Positions 31,499 to 42,909 of a stretch of 64,000 bases of DNA are shown piece by piece (position 1 is the first letter of the stretch; each line of letters starts with the position of its first letter). Position numbers and translations under genes: made by a program. The notes under the pieces are model-generated. The model had not been told where the DNA came from. It did no database searches and was given only the letters and a program-made list of their open reading frames with translations. This stretch comes from Mycobacterium intracellulare ATCC 13950 (GTDB lineage: Bacteria > Actinomycetota > Actinomycetes > Mycobacteriales > Mycobacteriaceae), in contig NC_016946.1 in the NCBI RefSeq assembly GCF_000277125.1, positions 434,001-498,000 on the forward strand, written 5' to 3'.

Positions 31499-32410
31499 AT
31501 GGTGCAGTTCGACGGTCTGCGCCCGGCCAGGCTCAAGGTGGGAATCATCTCCGCCGGCCGGGTGGGCACCGCGCTCGGTGTCGCGCTGGAGCGTGCGGAC
31601 CACGTCGTGGTGGCGTGCAGCGCCATCTCCCATGCGTCGCGGCAGCGGGCGCAGCGCCGCCTGCCCGACACCCCGGTGGCGACGCCGCCCGACGTCGCCG
31701 CCGGCGCCGAGCTGTTGCTGCTCGCGGTTCCCGACAGCGAACTCGCCGGCCTGGTATCCGGGCTGGCCGCGACGTCGGCCGTGCGGCCCGGGACCATCGT
31801 GGTCCACACGTCCGGCGCCAACGGGGTGAGCGTCCTGGCGCCGCTGGCCGAGCAGGGCTGCATCCCGCTGGCGATCCACCCGGCCATGACGTTCACCGGC
31901 TCCGACGAGGACATCAGCAGGCTGCCGGACACCTGCTTCGGCATCACGGCGGCCGACGAGGTCGGGTACGCGATCGGTCAATCGCTCGTCCTGGAGATGG
32001 GCGGGGAGCCGTTCTGCGTCGCCGAGGACGCCCGCGTCCTCTACCACGCGGCGCTGGCGCACGCGGGCAACCACATCGTGACCGTGCTCGCCGACGCCCT
32101 GGAGGCGCTGCGCGCTGCGCTGCGGGGCAGCGAGCTGCTCGGCCAACAGTCCGTCGACGACCAGCCGGGCGGCATCGCCGAACGCATCGTCGGCCCGCTG
32201 GCCCGGGCGGCGCTGGAGAACACCCTGCAACGCGGGCAGGCCGCGCTCACCGGCCCGGTCGCGCGCGGCGACGCCGCCGCGGTCGCCGGGCATCTGGCGG
32301 CCCTGGCCGGGGTTGGACCCGAACTGGCGCAGGCGTATCGGGTGAACGCCCTGCGAACCGCGCAGCGCGCGCACGCCCCCCAGGACGTCGTGGAGGTGCT
32401 GGCGCCATGA
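31499..32410 (+). CDS. Rossmann-fold / DUF2520 protein upstream of panC
   Basis: The 303-aa protein has an N-terminal dinucleotide-binding fold ([27 protein letters not shown]) followed by a mainly helical DUF2520 domain with MTFTGSD and [18 protein letters not shown]. The layout is like ketopantoate and 6-phosphogluconate dehydrogenases. Length equals Rv3603c. Its stop overlaps the panC start as ATGA. That position makes an NAD(P)-dependent role in pantothenate synthesis possible, but this is a guess. Confidence 0.85.
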   Translation: MVQFDGLRPARLKVGIISAGRVGTALGVALERADHVVVACSAISHASRQRAQRRLPDTPVATPPDVAAGAELLLLAVPDSELAGLVSGLAATSAVRPGTIVVHTSGANGVSVLAPLAEQGCIPLAIHPAMTFTGSDEDISRLPDTCFGITAADEVGYAIGQSLVLEMGGEPFCVAEDARVLYHAALAHAGNHIVTVLADALEALRAALRGSELLGQQSVDDQPGGIAERIVGPLARAALENTLQRGQAALTGPVARGDAAAVAGHLAALAGVGPELAQAYRVNALRTAQRAHAPQDVVEVLAP

Positions 32411-33345
32411 CCCGAGCAAAACCCCCGGCCTTCAAGGCGGGCGAACTCAACCTGTACCCGAACCCGCGTGACGTCACCGACGTCAGCCGCGCCCTGCGCC
32501 ACACCGGCCGCCGGGTGATGCTGGTGCCCACCATGGGCGCGCTGCACGACGGCCATCTGGCGTTGGTGCGGGCGGCCAAACGGGTGCCCGGCTCGGTGGT
32601 CGTGGTCTCGATCTTCGTCAACCCCCTGCAATTCGGCGCCGGTGAGGATCTCGACGCCTATCCCCGCACCATGGACGACGACCTCGCGCTGCTGCGCGAA
32701 GAAGGCGTCGAAATCGTCTTCGCCCCAACGGCCGCCGTGATGTATCCCGACGGGCTGCGCACCACGGTGCAGCCCGGACCGCTGGCCGCCGAACTCGAGG
32801 GCCGCCACCGGCCCACCCATTTCGCGGGCGTGCTCACCGTCGTGTGCAAGCTGCTGCAGATCGTGCGCCCGGACCGGATCTTCTTCGGCGAGAAGGACTA
32901 TCAGCAGCTGGTGATGATCCGCCAAATGGTCGCCGACCTCAACATCGACGCCCAGGTCGTCGGGGTGCCGACCGTCCGGGAATCCGACGGCCTGGCGATG
33001 TCGTCGCGCAACCGCTACCTCGACCCCACGCAACGCGAACTGGCGGTGACGCTTTCGGCCGCGCTGACCGCCGGCGCCCACGCCGCGCACCACGGCGGCG
33101 CGGCCGCGCTGGACGCGGCGCGCGCGGTGCTCGACGCCGTCCCCGCGCTCACGGTCGACTACCTCGAGCTGCGCGACGCCGGGCTCGGGCCGGCGCCCGC
33201 CCACGGTTCGGCCCGGCTGCTGGTCGCCGCCCGGCTGGGCACCACCAGGCTGCTGGACAACATCGAAATGCAGATCGAAACACCCGCCGGCACCTCAGGG
33301 CCGGACGGCAATCACGAATACGCCCAATCACCTTGGAGGAATTGA
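32407..33345 (+). CDS. panC: Pantothenate synthetase
   Basis: The 312-aa enzyme joins pantoate and beta-alanine with ATP. It has the nucleotide motif [29 protein letters not shown], and [11 protein letters not shown] 32407 overlaps the preceding stop. The panC stop overlaps panD (TGATG), so PanC and PanD, which supplies beta-alanine, are made together. A few residues are added at the C terminus relative to M. tuberculosis. Confidence 0.95.
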   Translation: MTRAKPPAFKAGELNLYPNPRDVTDVSRALRHTGRRVMLVPTMGALHDGHLALVRAAKRVPGSVVVVSIFVNPLQFGAGEDLDAYPRTMDDDLALLREEGVEIVFAPTAAVMYPDGLRTTVQPGPLAAELEGRHRPTHFAGVLTVVCKLLQIVRPDRIFFGEKDYQQLVMIRQMVADLNIDAQVVGVPTVRESDGLAMSSRNRYLDPTQRELAVTLSAALTAGAHAAHHGGAAALDAARAVLDAVPALTVDYLELRDAGLGPAPAHGSARLLVAARLGTTRLLDNIEMQIETPAGTSGPDGNHEYAQSPWRN

Positions 33346-33764
33346 TGCTACGGACGATGCTCAGGTCGAAGATCCACCGGGCCACCGTCACGCAGGCCGA
33401 CCTGCACTACGTGGGCTCGGTGACCATCGACGCCGATCTGATGGACGCGGCGGACCTGCTCGAAGGCGAACAGGTGACCATCGTCGACATCGACAACGGC
33501 GCCCGCCTCGTCACCTACGCCATCACCGGCGAACGCGGCAGCGGCGTGATCGGGATCAACGGTGCCGCAGCGCATCTCGTCCACCCGGGCGACCTGGTGA
33601 TCCTGATCGCGTACGGGACCATGGAGGAGGCGGAGGCCCGGGCGTATCAGCCGCGGATCGTCTTCGTCGACGCCGACAACAAACCGGTCGACCTCGGCCA
33701 CGACCCGGCGTTCGTGCCCGAAGACGCGGCCGAGCTGCTGGATCCCCGGATCGTTGCGCGGTAG
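33345..33764 (+). CDS. panD: Aspartate 1-decarboxylase (pyruvoyl enzyme precursor)
   Basis: The 139-aa proenzyme makes beta-alanine from aspartate. The self-cleavage site Gly24-Ser25 is in [14 protein letters not shown], giving the pyruvoyl group on the new N terminus. The C-terminal tail ([24 protein letters not shown]) is the region altered in pyrazinamide-resistant mutants of M. tuberculosis. GGAGGA (33335-33340 region) precedes ATG 33345. Confidence 0.95.
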   Translation: MLRTMLRSKIHRATVTQADLHYVGSVTIDADLMDAADLLEGEQVTIVDIDNGARLVTYAITGERGSGVIGINGAAAHLVHPGDLVILIAYGTMEEAEARAYQPRIVFVDADNKPVDLGHDPAFVPEDAAELLDPRIVAR

Positions 33765-33766
33765 CC

Positions 33767-34582
33767 GTGCTGCTGGCGATCGACGTCCGTAACACCCACA
33801 CCGTCGTCGGGCTCATATCGGGCGCCAAGGAGCACGCAAACGTCGTGCAGCAGTGGCGGATTCGCACCGAATCGGAGATCACCGCGGATGAATTGGCGCT
33901 GACCATCGACGGATTGATCGGCGACGACTCCGAGCGGCTCACCGGCGCCGCCGCGCTGTCGACCGTCCCCTCGGTGCTGCACGAGGTGCGTCTCATGCTC
34001 GACCAGTACTGGCCGTCGGTGCCCCACGTGCTGATCGAGCCCGGGGTGCGCACCGGCATCCCGCTGCTGGTGGACAACCCCAAAGAGGTGGGCGCCGACC
34101 GAATCATCAACTGCCTGGCGGCCTTTCACAAGTTCGGTCAGGCCGCCATCGTCATCGACTTCGGGTCCTCGATCTGCGTGGACGTCGTGTCGGCCAAGGG
34201 CGAATTCCTCGGCGGCGCGATCGCGCCGGGGCTGCAGGTTTCCTCCGATGCCGCGGCGGCCCGCTCGGCCGCGCTGCGCCGCGTCGAGCTGACCCGGCCC
34301 CGTTCGGTGATCGGCAAGAACACGGTCGAGTGCATGCAGGCCGGGGCGGTGTTCGGGTTCGCCGGGCTGGTCGACGGCCTGGTCGGACGCATCCGTGAGG
34401 ACGTGGACGGCTTTGCCGGTGACGACGTCGCCATCGTGGCCACCGGACACACCGCGCCCCTGCTGCTGCCCGAGCTGCAGACCGTCAGCCATTACGAACA
34501 GCACCTGACCCTGCACGGCCTGCGGCTGGTCTTCGAACGCAACCGCGACGCCCAGCGCGGCCGGCTGAAGACCGCCCGCTAG
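33767..34582 (+). CDS. coaX: Type III pantothenate kinase
   Basis: The 271-aa protein of the acetate/sugar kinase fold starts [17 protein letters not shown] (phosphate-1 motif) and has [12 protein letters not shown] and [14 protein letters not shown]. CoaX phosphorylates pantothenate, the next step after PanC. GTG 33767 begins 2 nt after the panD stop, so it belongs to the same operon. Confidence 0.92.
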   Translation: MLLAIDVRNTHTVVGLISGAKEHANVVQQWRIRTESEITADELALTIDGLIGDDSERLTGAAALSTVPSVLHEVRLMLDQYWPSVPHVLIEPGVRTGIPLLVDNPKEVGADRIINCLAAFHKFGQAAIVIDFGSSICVDVVSAKGEFLGGAIAPGLQVSSDAAAARSAALRRVELTRPRSVIGKNTVECMQAGAVFGFAGLVDGLVGRIREDVDGFAGDDVAIVATGHTAPLLLPELQTVSHYEQHLTLHGLRLVFERNRDAQRGRLKTAR

Positions 34583-34618
34583 GGCGCCCGCCGGTCAAAG
34601 GTGCCACGAGAGTTGATT

Positions 34619-34636
34619 TAAGCTGGCACGTCGTGA
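34619..34636 (+). promoter_or_regulatory. 18-nt promoter/start element of lysS, identical to the one at cysS
   Basis: TAAGCTGGCACGTCGTGA runs from a TANNNT -10 box (TAAGCT) through the GTG start (34633-34635). The same 18 bases occur at 49584-49601 over the cysS start. The -10 ends 8 nt before GTG, so a leaderless or near-leaderless mRNA is likely. Confidence 0.7.
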
Positions 34637-36129
34637 GTGCCGACGAGCCAGATATTCCCGAGCAGTACCGGATCCGCCGGGACAAGCGCGCTCGGCTGCT
34701 CGCCGAGGGGCGCGACCCCTACCCGGTCGCCGTCGAACGCACCCACACGTTGGCGCAGGTCCGCGCCGCCCACCCCGACCTGCCGGTCGACACCGCGACC
34801 GACGACGTCGTCGGCGTCGCCGGCCGGGTGATCTTCGCCCGCAACTCGGGAAAGCTCTGCTTCGCCACGCTGCAGGAGGGTGACGGCACCACGCTGCAGG
34901 TGATGGTCAGCCTCGACAAGGTGGGCCGCGAATCCCTCGACGCGTGGAAGGCCGACGTCGACCTGGGCGACATCGTCTACGTGCACGGCAACGTGATCAG
35001 CTCACGGCGCGGCGAATTGTCCGTGCTGGCCGATTCGTGGCGGATGGCGTCGAAGTCGTTGCGTCCGCTGCCGGTCGCGCACAAGGAGATGAGTGAAGAG
35101 GCGCGGGTGCGGCAGCGCTACGTCGACCTGATCGTCCGCCCGCAGGCGCGCACGGTGGCCCGGCAGCGGATCGCGGTCATCCGCGCCATCCGCAACGCAT
35201 TGGAGCGCCGCGGCTTTCTCGAAGTCGAGACCCCGATGTTGCAGACGCTCGCCGGCGGCGCGGCCGCGCGGCCCTTCATCACACATTCCAATGCGCTGGA
35301 CATCGATCTCTACTTGAGGATCGCACCGGAACTGTTCCTCAAGCGGTGCGTCGTCGGCGGTTTCGACAGAGTTTTCGAACTAAATCGCGTGTTTCGAAAC
35401 GAAGGTGCGGATTCCACGCATTCTCCCGAATTCTCCATGCTCGAGACCTACCAGGCGTACGGAACGTATGACGATTCGGCGGTTGTGACGCGCGAGCTTA
35501 TTCAAGAGGTCGCCGACGAGGCGATCGGAACCCGACAACTACCGCTGCCCGACGGCAGTGTCTACGACATAGACGGAGAATGGGCTTCCATCGAAATGTA
35601 CCCGTCGTTGTCGTCGGCGCTCGGTGAAGAGATCACGCCGGAGGCGACGGTGGAAAAGCTGCTCGGCATCGCCGATCGCCTCGGCGTCGAGATCCCGCGC
35701 GACCGTGGCTACGGACACGGAAAGATCGTCGAGGAGCTGTGGGAGCACACGGTGGGCAACGCGCTCGTCGCACCCACGTTCGTGCGGGACTTCCCGGTCG
35801 AGACAACACCTTTGACGCGCCAGCACCGCAGCATCGCCGGCGTCACCGAGAAGTGGGACCTGTATGTGCGCGGGGTCGAGTTGGCCACCGGTTACTCGGA
35901 ATTGAACGACCCGGTCGTGCAGCGGGAAAGGTTCGCCGCCCAAGCGCGCGCGGCGGCCGCCGGCGACGACGAGGCCATGGTGCTCGACGAGGATTTTCTT
36001 GCCGCACTCGAGTATGCGATGCCGCCATGTACCGGAACGGGAATGGGTATCGACCGGTTGTTGATGACATTGACCGGACTGTCAATTCGGGAGACAGTTT
36101 TGTTCCCCATTGTTCGGCCACACTCGTAG
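34633..36129 (+). CDS. lysS: Lysyl-tRNA synthetase, class II
   Basis: The 498-aa enzyme charges tRNA-Lys. An OB-fold anticodon domain (about 55-150, [24 protein letters not shown]) precedes the class II core with motif 1 ([11 protein letters not shown]), motif 2 ([23 protein letters not shown]) and motif 3 ([13 protein letters not shown]). The start is GTG 34633. From about 35290 the codon use becomes slightly more A/T-rich than in neighbours, without breaking the frame. Confidence 0.96.
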   Translation: MSADEPDIPEQYRIRRDKRARLLAEGRDPYPVAVERTHTLAQVRAAHPDLPVDTATDDVVGVAGRVIFARNSGKLCFATLQEGDGTTLQVMVSLDKVGRESLDAWKADVDLGDIVYVHGNVISSRRGELSVLADSWRMASKSLRPLPVAHKEMSEEARVRQRYVDLIVRPQARTVARQRIAVIRAIRNALERRGFLEVETPMLQTLAGGAAARPFITHSNALDIDLYLRIAPELFLKRCVVGGFDRVFELNRVFRNEGADSTHSPEFSMLETYQAYGTYDDSAVVTRELIQEVADEAIGTRQLPLPDGSVYDIDGEWASIEMYPSLSSALGEEITPEATVEKLLGIADRLGVEIPRDRGYGHGKIVEELWEHTVGNALVAPTFVRDFPVETTPLTRQHRSIAGVTEKWDLYVRGVELATGYSELNDPVVQRERFAAQARAAAAGDDEAMVLDEDFLAALEYAMPPCTGTGMGIDRLLMTLTGLSIRETVLFPIVRPHS

Positions 36130-36144
36130 TCGAAAAGCTCAACC

Positions 36145-36173
36145 CTGCAACGCCCGTACAGATTGAGTATGCT
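36145..36173 (+). promoter_or_regulatory. Promoter for lsr2
   Basis: CTGCAA (36145-36150) and TATGCT (36168-36173) are 17 bp apart. They would give a leader of about 75 nt before ATG 36257. Confidence 0.45.
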
Positions 36174-36256
36174 GCGTTGTTATGGCAGATTGGTGACCGG
36201 GGAGGTCGATCCAATCTGCTCAGCAACTGCTCAGGACGAAATGCGAGGGTGAGCCA

Positions 36257-36595
36257 ATGGCAAAAAAAGTGACCGTCACCTTGGTCGATGATTTCGACGG
36301 TGCCGGCGCAGCCGACGAAACGGTCGAATTCGGGCTTGACGGGGTGACCTATGAGATTGATCTTTCGTCCAAGAATGCCGCGAAACTTCGCGGGGATCTG
36401 AAGCAGTGGGTGGAAGCCGGTCGCCGCGTCGGCGGCCGCCGGCGGGGGCGGTCCGGCTCGGGACGCGGGCGCGGCGCCATCGACCGTGAGCAGAGCGCGG
36501 CGATCCGCGAATGGGCTCGCCGGAACGGGCACAACGTGTCGACGCGCGGCCGCATCCCGGCCGACGTCATCGACGCGTTCCACGCCGCAACCTGA
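36257..36595 (+). CDS. lsr2: Nucleoid-associated xenogeneic silencer Lsr2
   Basis: The 112-aa H-NS-like protein has an N-terminal dimerisation domain ([17 protein letters not shown]..., GVTYEIDLS) that multimerises, a basic glycine/arginine linker, and a C-terminal DNA-binding domain with the AT-hook-like RGR ([19 protein letters not shown]) that inserts into the AT-rich minor groove. It would silence AT-rich acquired regions, of which the 17.2-kb spacer is one candidate. A strong terminator follows. Confidence 0.97.
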   Translation: MAKKVTVTLVDDFDGAGAADETVEFGLDGVTYEIDLSSKNAAKLRGDLKQWVEAGRRVGGRRRGRSGSGRGRGAIDREQSAAIREWARRNGHNVSTRGRIPADVIDAFHAAT

Positions 36596-36603
36596 CAGTC
36601 TTC

Positions 36604-36641
36604 AAACCGGCGCCCGGGTCACCAAGCCCGGGCGCCGGTTT
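36604..36641 (+). terminator. Intrinsic-type terminator after lsr2
   Basis: A perfect 15-bp stem pairs AAACCGGCGCCCGGG (36604-36618) with CCCGGGCGCCGGTTT (36627-36641) around an 8-base loop. Only a short T-rich stretch follows (TTTGTCATTT), as is common in mycobacteria. Confidence 0.9.
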
Positions 36642-36645
36642 GTCA

Positions 36646-36662
36646 TTTCGCTCGGCGCGAAA
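36646..36662. promoter_or_regulatory. Candidate ClgR operator (TTTCGC-N5-GCGAAA) before clpC1
   Basis: The arms TTTCGC (36646-36651) and GCGAAA (36657-36662) are a perfect dyad with the CGC-N5-GCG spacing described for actinobacterial ClgR, which activates clp genes. Two of the preferred spacer bases do not match. It lies about 270 bp upstream of clpC1. Confidence 0.45.
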
Positions 36663-36932
36663 CGATGGTCGGGCGTCGCGGGAAACGAATTGGGACGTTG
36701 CAACGTTTCTTGGGATACGGCGGGTAAAGCCCCAGGCAGTCGCAAGTGAGATCAGGGCCGGAACGACCGAGTTGCGTCGACAGCGAACGAGGCCGCACAA
36801 GGTTAGGTCCGCCGGCAAGCCGACCATTACAGTGGATGGCAGGTACGCGATTCCGGCCACAGGGGACCGGCAGGGTTGTTCGAAGGGCCGCTAACTAGTT
36901 TGTACCGATGTTGAGGGAGAGCAGGTAACCCG

Positions 36933-39476
<2,544 letters not shown>

Positions 39477-39501
39477 CGAGCGGGTTCTCGCGGCGCCGGC
39501 G

Positions 39502-40878
39502 CTATCGCGGCGCGATCAACGCGAAGGCCTGCTTGGCGACCTGCAGCATCCAGCCGGTCACGGTCGGCCCGTGGTCGCGCGGCCAGGTCAGCTGGAAGCT
39601 GACCACCCAGGGCTGCCGCGTCTTGTCGACGGCATACCAGCTGAACGTCAAATCACCCGGCAGGCCACCGGCTTTCGCGCCGATGTAGGGCCACACGTTG
39701 CGGTCCAGCTGGATACCCGCCACCGCCGACAGGATCTCGCGCACCGGCGCGGCCTCGCCGACGGCGTCGGCCTGCAGCGCCGCGTGGACCCGGCAGATGT
39801 CCTCGGCGTTGCCGTACCACTCCGCGCCGTACGAGGACGCGGGTGAGTGGGCGCGCATCGGATCCGGGTCGTACGGCGTGGAATTCGCCTGCTGAAGCAG
39901 TTGGGCCCGCACTTGGGGGGACCCGTGCTCCCATTGGCCGCGCAGGTCGGGTCTGCCCCAGCCGACCGAGAAAAGCTCGTACATGGTGGGGAAGGGCGTC
40001 ATGCTGGCCGGGTCGTGATGGCCGGCCGTGGCGAGCGCTTCGGAGATGGCCTGCGTGCCCAACTTTCCGATCAGCAGATCGGTGGCCATGTTGTCGCTGG
40101 TGGCGATCATCTTCTCGGCGGCCTTGCGAACCGAGACGTGGGCCCCGGCGGGCAGCGCCAAACCCGACGAGCCGACGGCCCGGCTCTTGTCGGTGACGGT
40201 CAGTTGGTCATCCCAGGATACCGTCCCGTTCTTGATGGCGCCGGCCAGGGCGTGCAACACGTACAGCTTGAAAATCGATGCCAGCGGCAGGGATTCGCGG
40301 GCGTTGGTGCCCGCCACCGGGTTGCAGTGGCCGTCGTCGACCTTGGCGACCTGATAGGAGTAGCGCGCGCCGGTCTTGCTCAGCACCGCGTCGATGTCCT
40401 GCCACGACTTGACCGTCGGCGCCCGGGTGTCCAGGTCGAACCGGTCCACCCACCCGCCGTCGTCGGTGTGGATCCGGATGTCTTGGCGGGCACCGTAGGA
40501 CGACGTCAGGTGCAGCGTGGCCACGCTCGCACCGATGTCGACGCCGTCGAGGGTGAACGGGCGATCCCACCACAGCGCCTCCATGGTGGTCTGCACCGAC
40601 TCGACCTTGTCGGCTGCGGCCAGCGTGCCGACCCCGACCGGCCCGATGGGCCAGTCCGAGTTGAGCATGTCCAACGTCTGCTGGGCCCGAATGCCGGGCG
40701 GGGTCCGGGTGTCGATCTGCCGTCCCGGATTTGCCGCGTTCGCCTGCGGTGAGGGGGAGGGGGCGCAGCCGGGCGCCGAGGTGACGATCAGTGTGGTGGC
40801 GGCGCTCAGCGCCAGCGCGCGGCGCCAGGCCGACCGCCCGCTAGCCAGCCTGCTTGTTTGCGGCAACGTCCAGCACAA
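39502..40878 (-). CDS. lpqF: Lipoprotein LpqF, serine beta-lactamase/PBP-like fold
   Basis: The protein is up to 458 aa. The signal (RRALALSAATTLIVTSAPGC) ends in a lipobox cysteine at residue 38. A C-terminal class A beta-lactamase-like domain carries S201-IF-K204 and S261-D-N263, but K402-A-G404 where KTG or KSG is usual. Starts in this frame are TTG only (40878 or 40866), within the end of mhuD, so translation is probably coupled. It matches Rv3593. Real hydrolase activity is not proven. Confidence 0.85.
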   Translation of the reverse strand: MCWTLPQTSRLASGRSAWRRALALSAATTLIVTSAPGCAPSPSPQANAANPGRQIDTRTPPGIRAQQTLDMLNSDWPIGPVGVGTLAAADKVESVQTTMEALWWDRPFTLDGVDIGASVATLHLTSSYGARQDIRIHTDDGGWVDRFDLDTRAPTVKSWQDIDAVLSKTGARYSYQVAKVDDGHCNPVAGTNARESLPLASIFKLYVLHALAGAIKNGTVSWDDQLTVTDKSRAVGSSGLALPAGAHVSVRKAAEKMIATSDNMATDLLIGKLGTQAISEALATAGHHDPASMTPFPTMYELFSVGWGRPDLRGQWEHGSPQVRAQLLQQANSTPYDPDPMRAHSPASSYGAEWYGNAEDICRVHAALQADAVGEAAPVREILSAVAGIQLDRNVWPYIGAKAGGLPGDLTFSWYAVDKTRQPWVVSFQLTWPRDHGPTVTGWMLQVAKQAFALIAPR

Positions 40879-41161
40879 CCTCGAATTCCAGCAGGGACGC
40901 CCCGGTCGCCACCGGGTTGGCCCGATGGCCGGCGTGGGCCTCGATGGCCGGACCCTTCGCCCACGCCTGGAACGCCTCGTCGGACTCCCAGTGCGTCACC
41001 ACGAAGTAGCGGTCCTCGCCCTGGACCGGGCGCAGCAACTGGAAGCCGAGGAAACCGGGCTGATTCTCCACCGCGTGCGCGCGGTGGGCGAACCGCTTCT
41101 CCAGTTCGGGGCCGGCGTCGGCGGGAACTTCGATTGCGTTGATCTTCACCACAGGCGGCAT
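40841..41161 (-). CDS. mhuD: Heme-degrading monooxygenase MhuD
   Basis: The 106-aa dimeric ABM-fold protein breaks down heme to mycobilin and releases iron. The catalytic residues are conserved as N8, W67 and H76, shifted by one from M. tuberculosis by an extra proline at position 3. It overlaps lpqF by about 38 nt. No good IdeR box is seen upstream. Confidence 0.95.
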   Translation of the reverse strand: MPPVVKINAIEVPADAGPELEKRFAHRAHAVENQPGFLGFQLLRPVQGEDRYFVVTHWESDEAFQAWAKGPAIEAHAGHRANPVATGASLLEFEVVLDVAANKQAG

Positions 41162-41222
41162 GCCGCTAGGCTACCCCGCCCCCCGCGCCGTTCAACGAGG
41201 GCGGTCCACGCAAGATGGTGAC

Positions 41223-41993
41223 ATGCCCGGCGATTTGTTGACGCGTCACGGGGGACGCGGCGAGCCGTTGGTGCTGGTGCACGGCCTGATGGGGCGCGGG
41301 ACCACGTGGACGCGTCAACTGCCGTGGCTGACCCGCCTGGGCACCGTCTACAGCTACGACGCGCCATGGCATCGGGGGCGCGACGTCGACGATCCGCACC
41401 CGATCAGCACCGAGCGGTTCGTGGCCGACCTGGGCGACGCGGTGGGCGAGTTGGGCGCCCGGGTCAGGATCGTCGGGCATTCGATGGGTGCCCTGCACGC
41501 ATGGTGCCTGGCCGCGCAGCGCCCCGAACTGGTTTCCGCGCTGGTGCTCGAGGACATGGCTCCAGACTTCCGCGGCCGCACCACCGGCCCGTGGGAACCT
41601 TGGCTGCACGCGCTTCCGGTCGAATTCGATTCCGCGGAGCAGGTATTCGCCGAATTCGGGCCCGTCGCCGGGCAGTATTTCCTGGAGGCGTTCGACCGCA
41701 CCGAAACCGGGTGGCGGCTGCACGGTCACACCTCACGATGGATCGAGATCGCCGCGGAGTGGGGTACCCGCGACTACTGGGCGCAATGGCGGGCGGTGCG
41801 CGCCCCGTCGCTGCTCATCGAGGCCGGCAACTCGGTCACGCCGCCGGGCCAGATGCGGCAGATGTCCGAAAGCGGCCATGCCACAACGTATTTGCGTGTT
41901 CCGCAAGCGGGTCACCTGATCCACGACGAAGCGCCCGGCCAATACCGCGAAGCGGTGCAGGCTTTCCTGGCCGCGCCGCATCCGCGGGCGTGA
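41223..41993 (+). CDS. Alpha/beta hydrolase (Rv3591c type)
   Basis: The 256-aa alpha/beta hydrolase has VLVHGLMGRGTTW (oxyanion), nucleophile serine in VRIVGHSMGALHAWCLAA, the acid region SLLIEAGNSVTPPGQM and a histidine in VPQAGHLIHDEAP. The likely start is ATG 41223, with CAAGAT (41211-41216) 6 nt upstream as a -10-like box. Substrate is unknown. It converges on mutY with a gap of 4 bases. Confidence 0.88.
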   Translation: MPGDLLTRHGGRGEPLVLVHGLMGRGTTWTRQLPWLTRLGTVYSYDAPWHRGRDVDDPHPISTERFVADLGDAVGELGARVRIVGHSMGALHAWCLAAQRPELVSALVLEDMAPDFRGRTTGPWEPWLHALPVEFDSAEQVFAEFGPVAGQYFLEAFDRTETGWRLHGHTSRWIEIAAEWGTRDYWAQWRAVRAPSLLIEAGNSVTPPGQMRQMSESGHATTYLRVPQAGHLIHDEAPGQYREAVQAFLAAPHPRA

Positions 41994-41997
41994 TCCG

Positions 41998-42909
41998 CTA
42001 CCCCTCGCCGGCCAACGCGAACCGGCCGTCGCGGGTCTGTGTCACCAGGCCGTCGGCGAGCAGCGAATACAGCGCCCGGTCGCGCTGCGCGGTGTCGGTC
42101 AGCCACGCCACATCCAGCTCGGCCCGACTGGCCGGGGAATCCTTGTCGCGCAACACATCCAGCAGGCGGCCGCGAACCTGGCGGTCGGTGCCGGCATAGG
42201 TCTGGACGCGTCGCGGCGGTCCTTGCGCGGCGGGATAACCCGCGCGCCGCCAGGCGCATTGGCCCAGCGGACACAGCCCGCATCGCGGGGCGCGCGCGGT
42301 GCACACCGTCGCTCCCAGCTCCATCAGCGCGACCGAGAACTGCGGTGCGGTCGCGTCGTCGGGTAGCAGCGCCGACACGTCGGCGTGGTCGCGGGTCGCG
42401 GACGGCGCGCCCGCGTCGGCCAGGCCGTGCACGACGCGCGCCACCACCCGGCGCACGTTGGTGTCGACCACCGGCACCCGCCGGCGATAGGCGAAGCAGG
42501 CGACGGCGCGCGCGGTGTAGCTGCCGACGCCGGGCAGCGTCAGCAGGGTATCGACGTCATCGGGGACGACGTCGTCGTGATCGCGCGCGATCACGGTGGC
42601 GCACTCGTGTAATCGCTTGGCCCGCCGCGGATAACCGAGCTTGCCCCAGGCGCGCAACACGTCCGCGGCGCTGGCCGCGGCCGTCGCCGACGGGGTCGGC
42701 CAGCGCCGGACCCAATCCGACCAGATCGGCAACACCCGGGCCACCGGCGTCTGCTGCAACATGAACTCGCTGACCAGGATCTGCCAGGCGCTCACCCCGG
42801 GTTCGCGCCAGGGCAGGTCGCGGCGTGAGGTTTCGTACCAGGCCAAAAGATTGGTAACTGATATGTATGCCGGACCCGGCGTTGCTTGTTCCGGCATGAT
42901 GGCAGCCAT
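41998..42909 (-). CDS. mutY: A/G-specific adenine DNA glycosylase
   Basis: The 303-aa repair enzyme removes adenine opposite 8-oxoguanine. It has the catalytic glutamate in SEFMLQQTP, the helix-hairpin-helix LPGVGSYTARAVACFA, catalytic aspartate in PVVDTNVRRVVAR, and the iron-sulfur cysteines CTARAPRCGLCPLGQC. ATG 42909 aligns with the M. tuberculosis N terminus; ATG 42897 is an alternative. The C-terminal MutT-like domain of E. coli MutY is mostly replaced by a short winged-helix-like region. Confidence 0.93.
   Translation of the reverse strand: MAAIMPEQATPGPAYISVTNLLAWYETSRRDLPWREPGVSAWQILVSEFMLQQTPVARVLPIWSDWVRRWPTPSATAAASAADVLRAWGKLGYPRRAKRLHECATVIARDHDDVVPDDVDTLLTLPGVGSYTARAVACFAYRRRVPVVDTNVRRVVARVVHGLADAGAPSATRDHADVSALLPDDATAPQFSVALMELGATVCTARAPRCGLCPLGQCAWRRAGYPAAQGPPRRVQTYAGTDRQVRGRLLDVLRDKDSPASRAELDVAWLTDTAQRDRALYSLLADGLVTQTRDGRFALAGEG

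Larger units (their letters stand above)
36596..36932. other. lsr2-clpC1 spacer: terminator, ClgR-like dyad, clpC1 leader
   Basis: These 337 bases hold no gene. They contain the lsr2 terminator (36604-36641), then a dyad like a ClgR operator (36646-36662), then about 270 bases of leader before clpC1 with a small palindrome CGTTGCAACG (36696-36705 region). GAGGGAGAGCAGG (about 36913-36925) is the likely ribosome-binding region. Confidence 0.75.

Noticed and set aside
41159..41178. IdeR iron box before mhuD
   Set aside because: Only the core TAGCCTA is present. The outer six bases on both sides do not match TTAGGT/ACCTAA.
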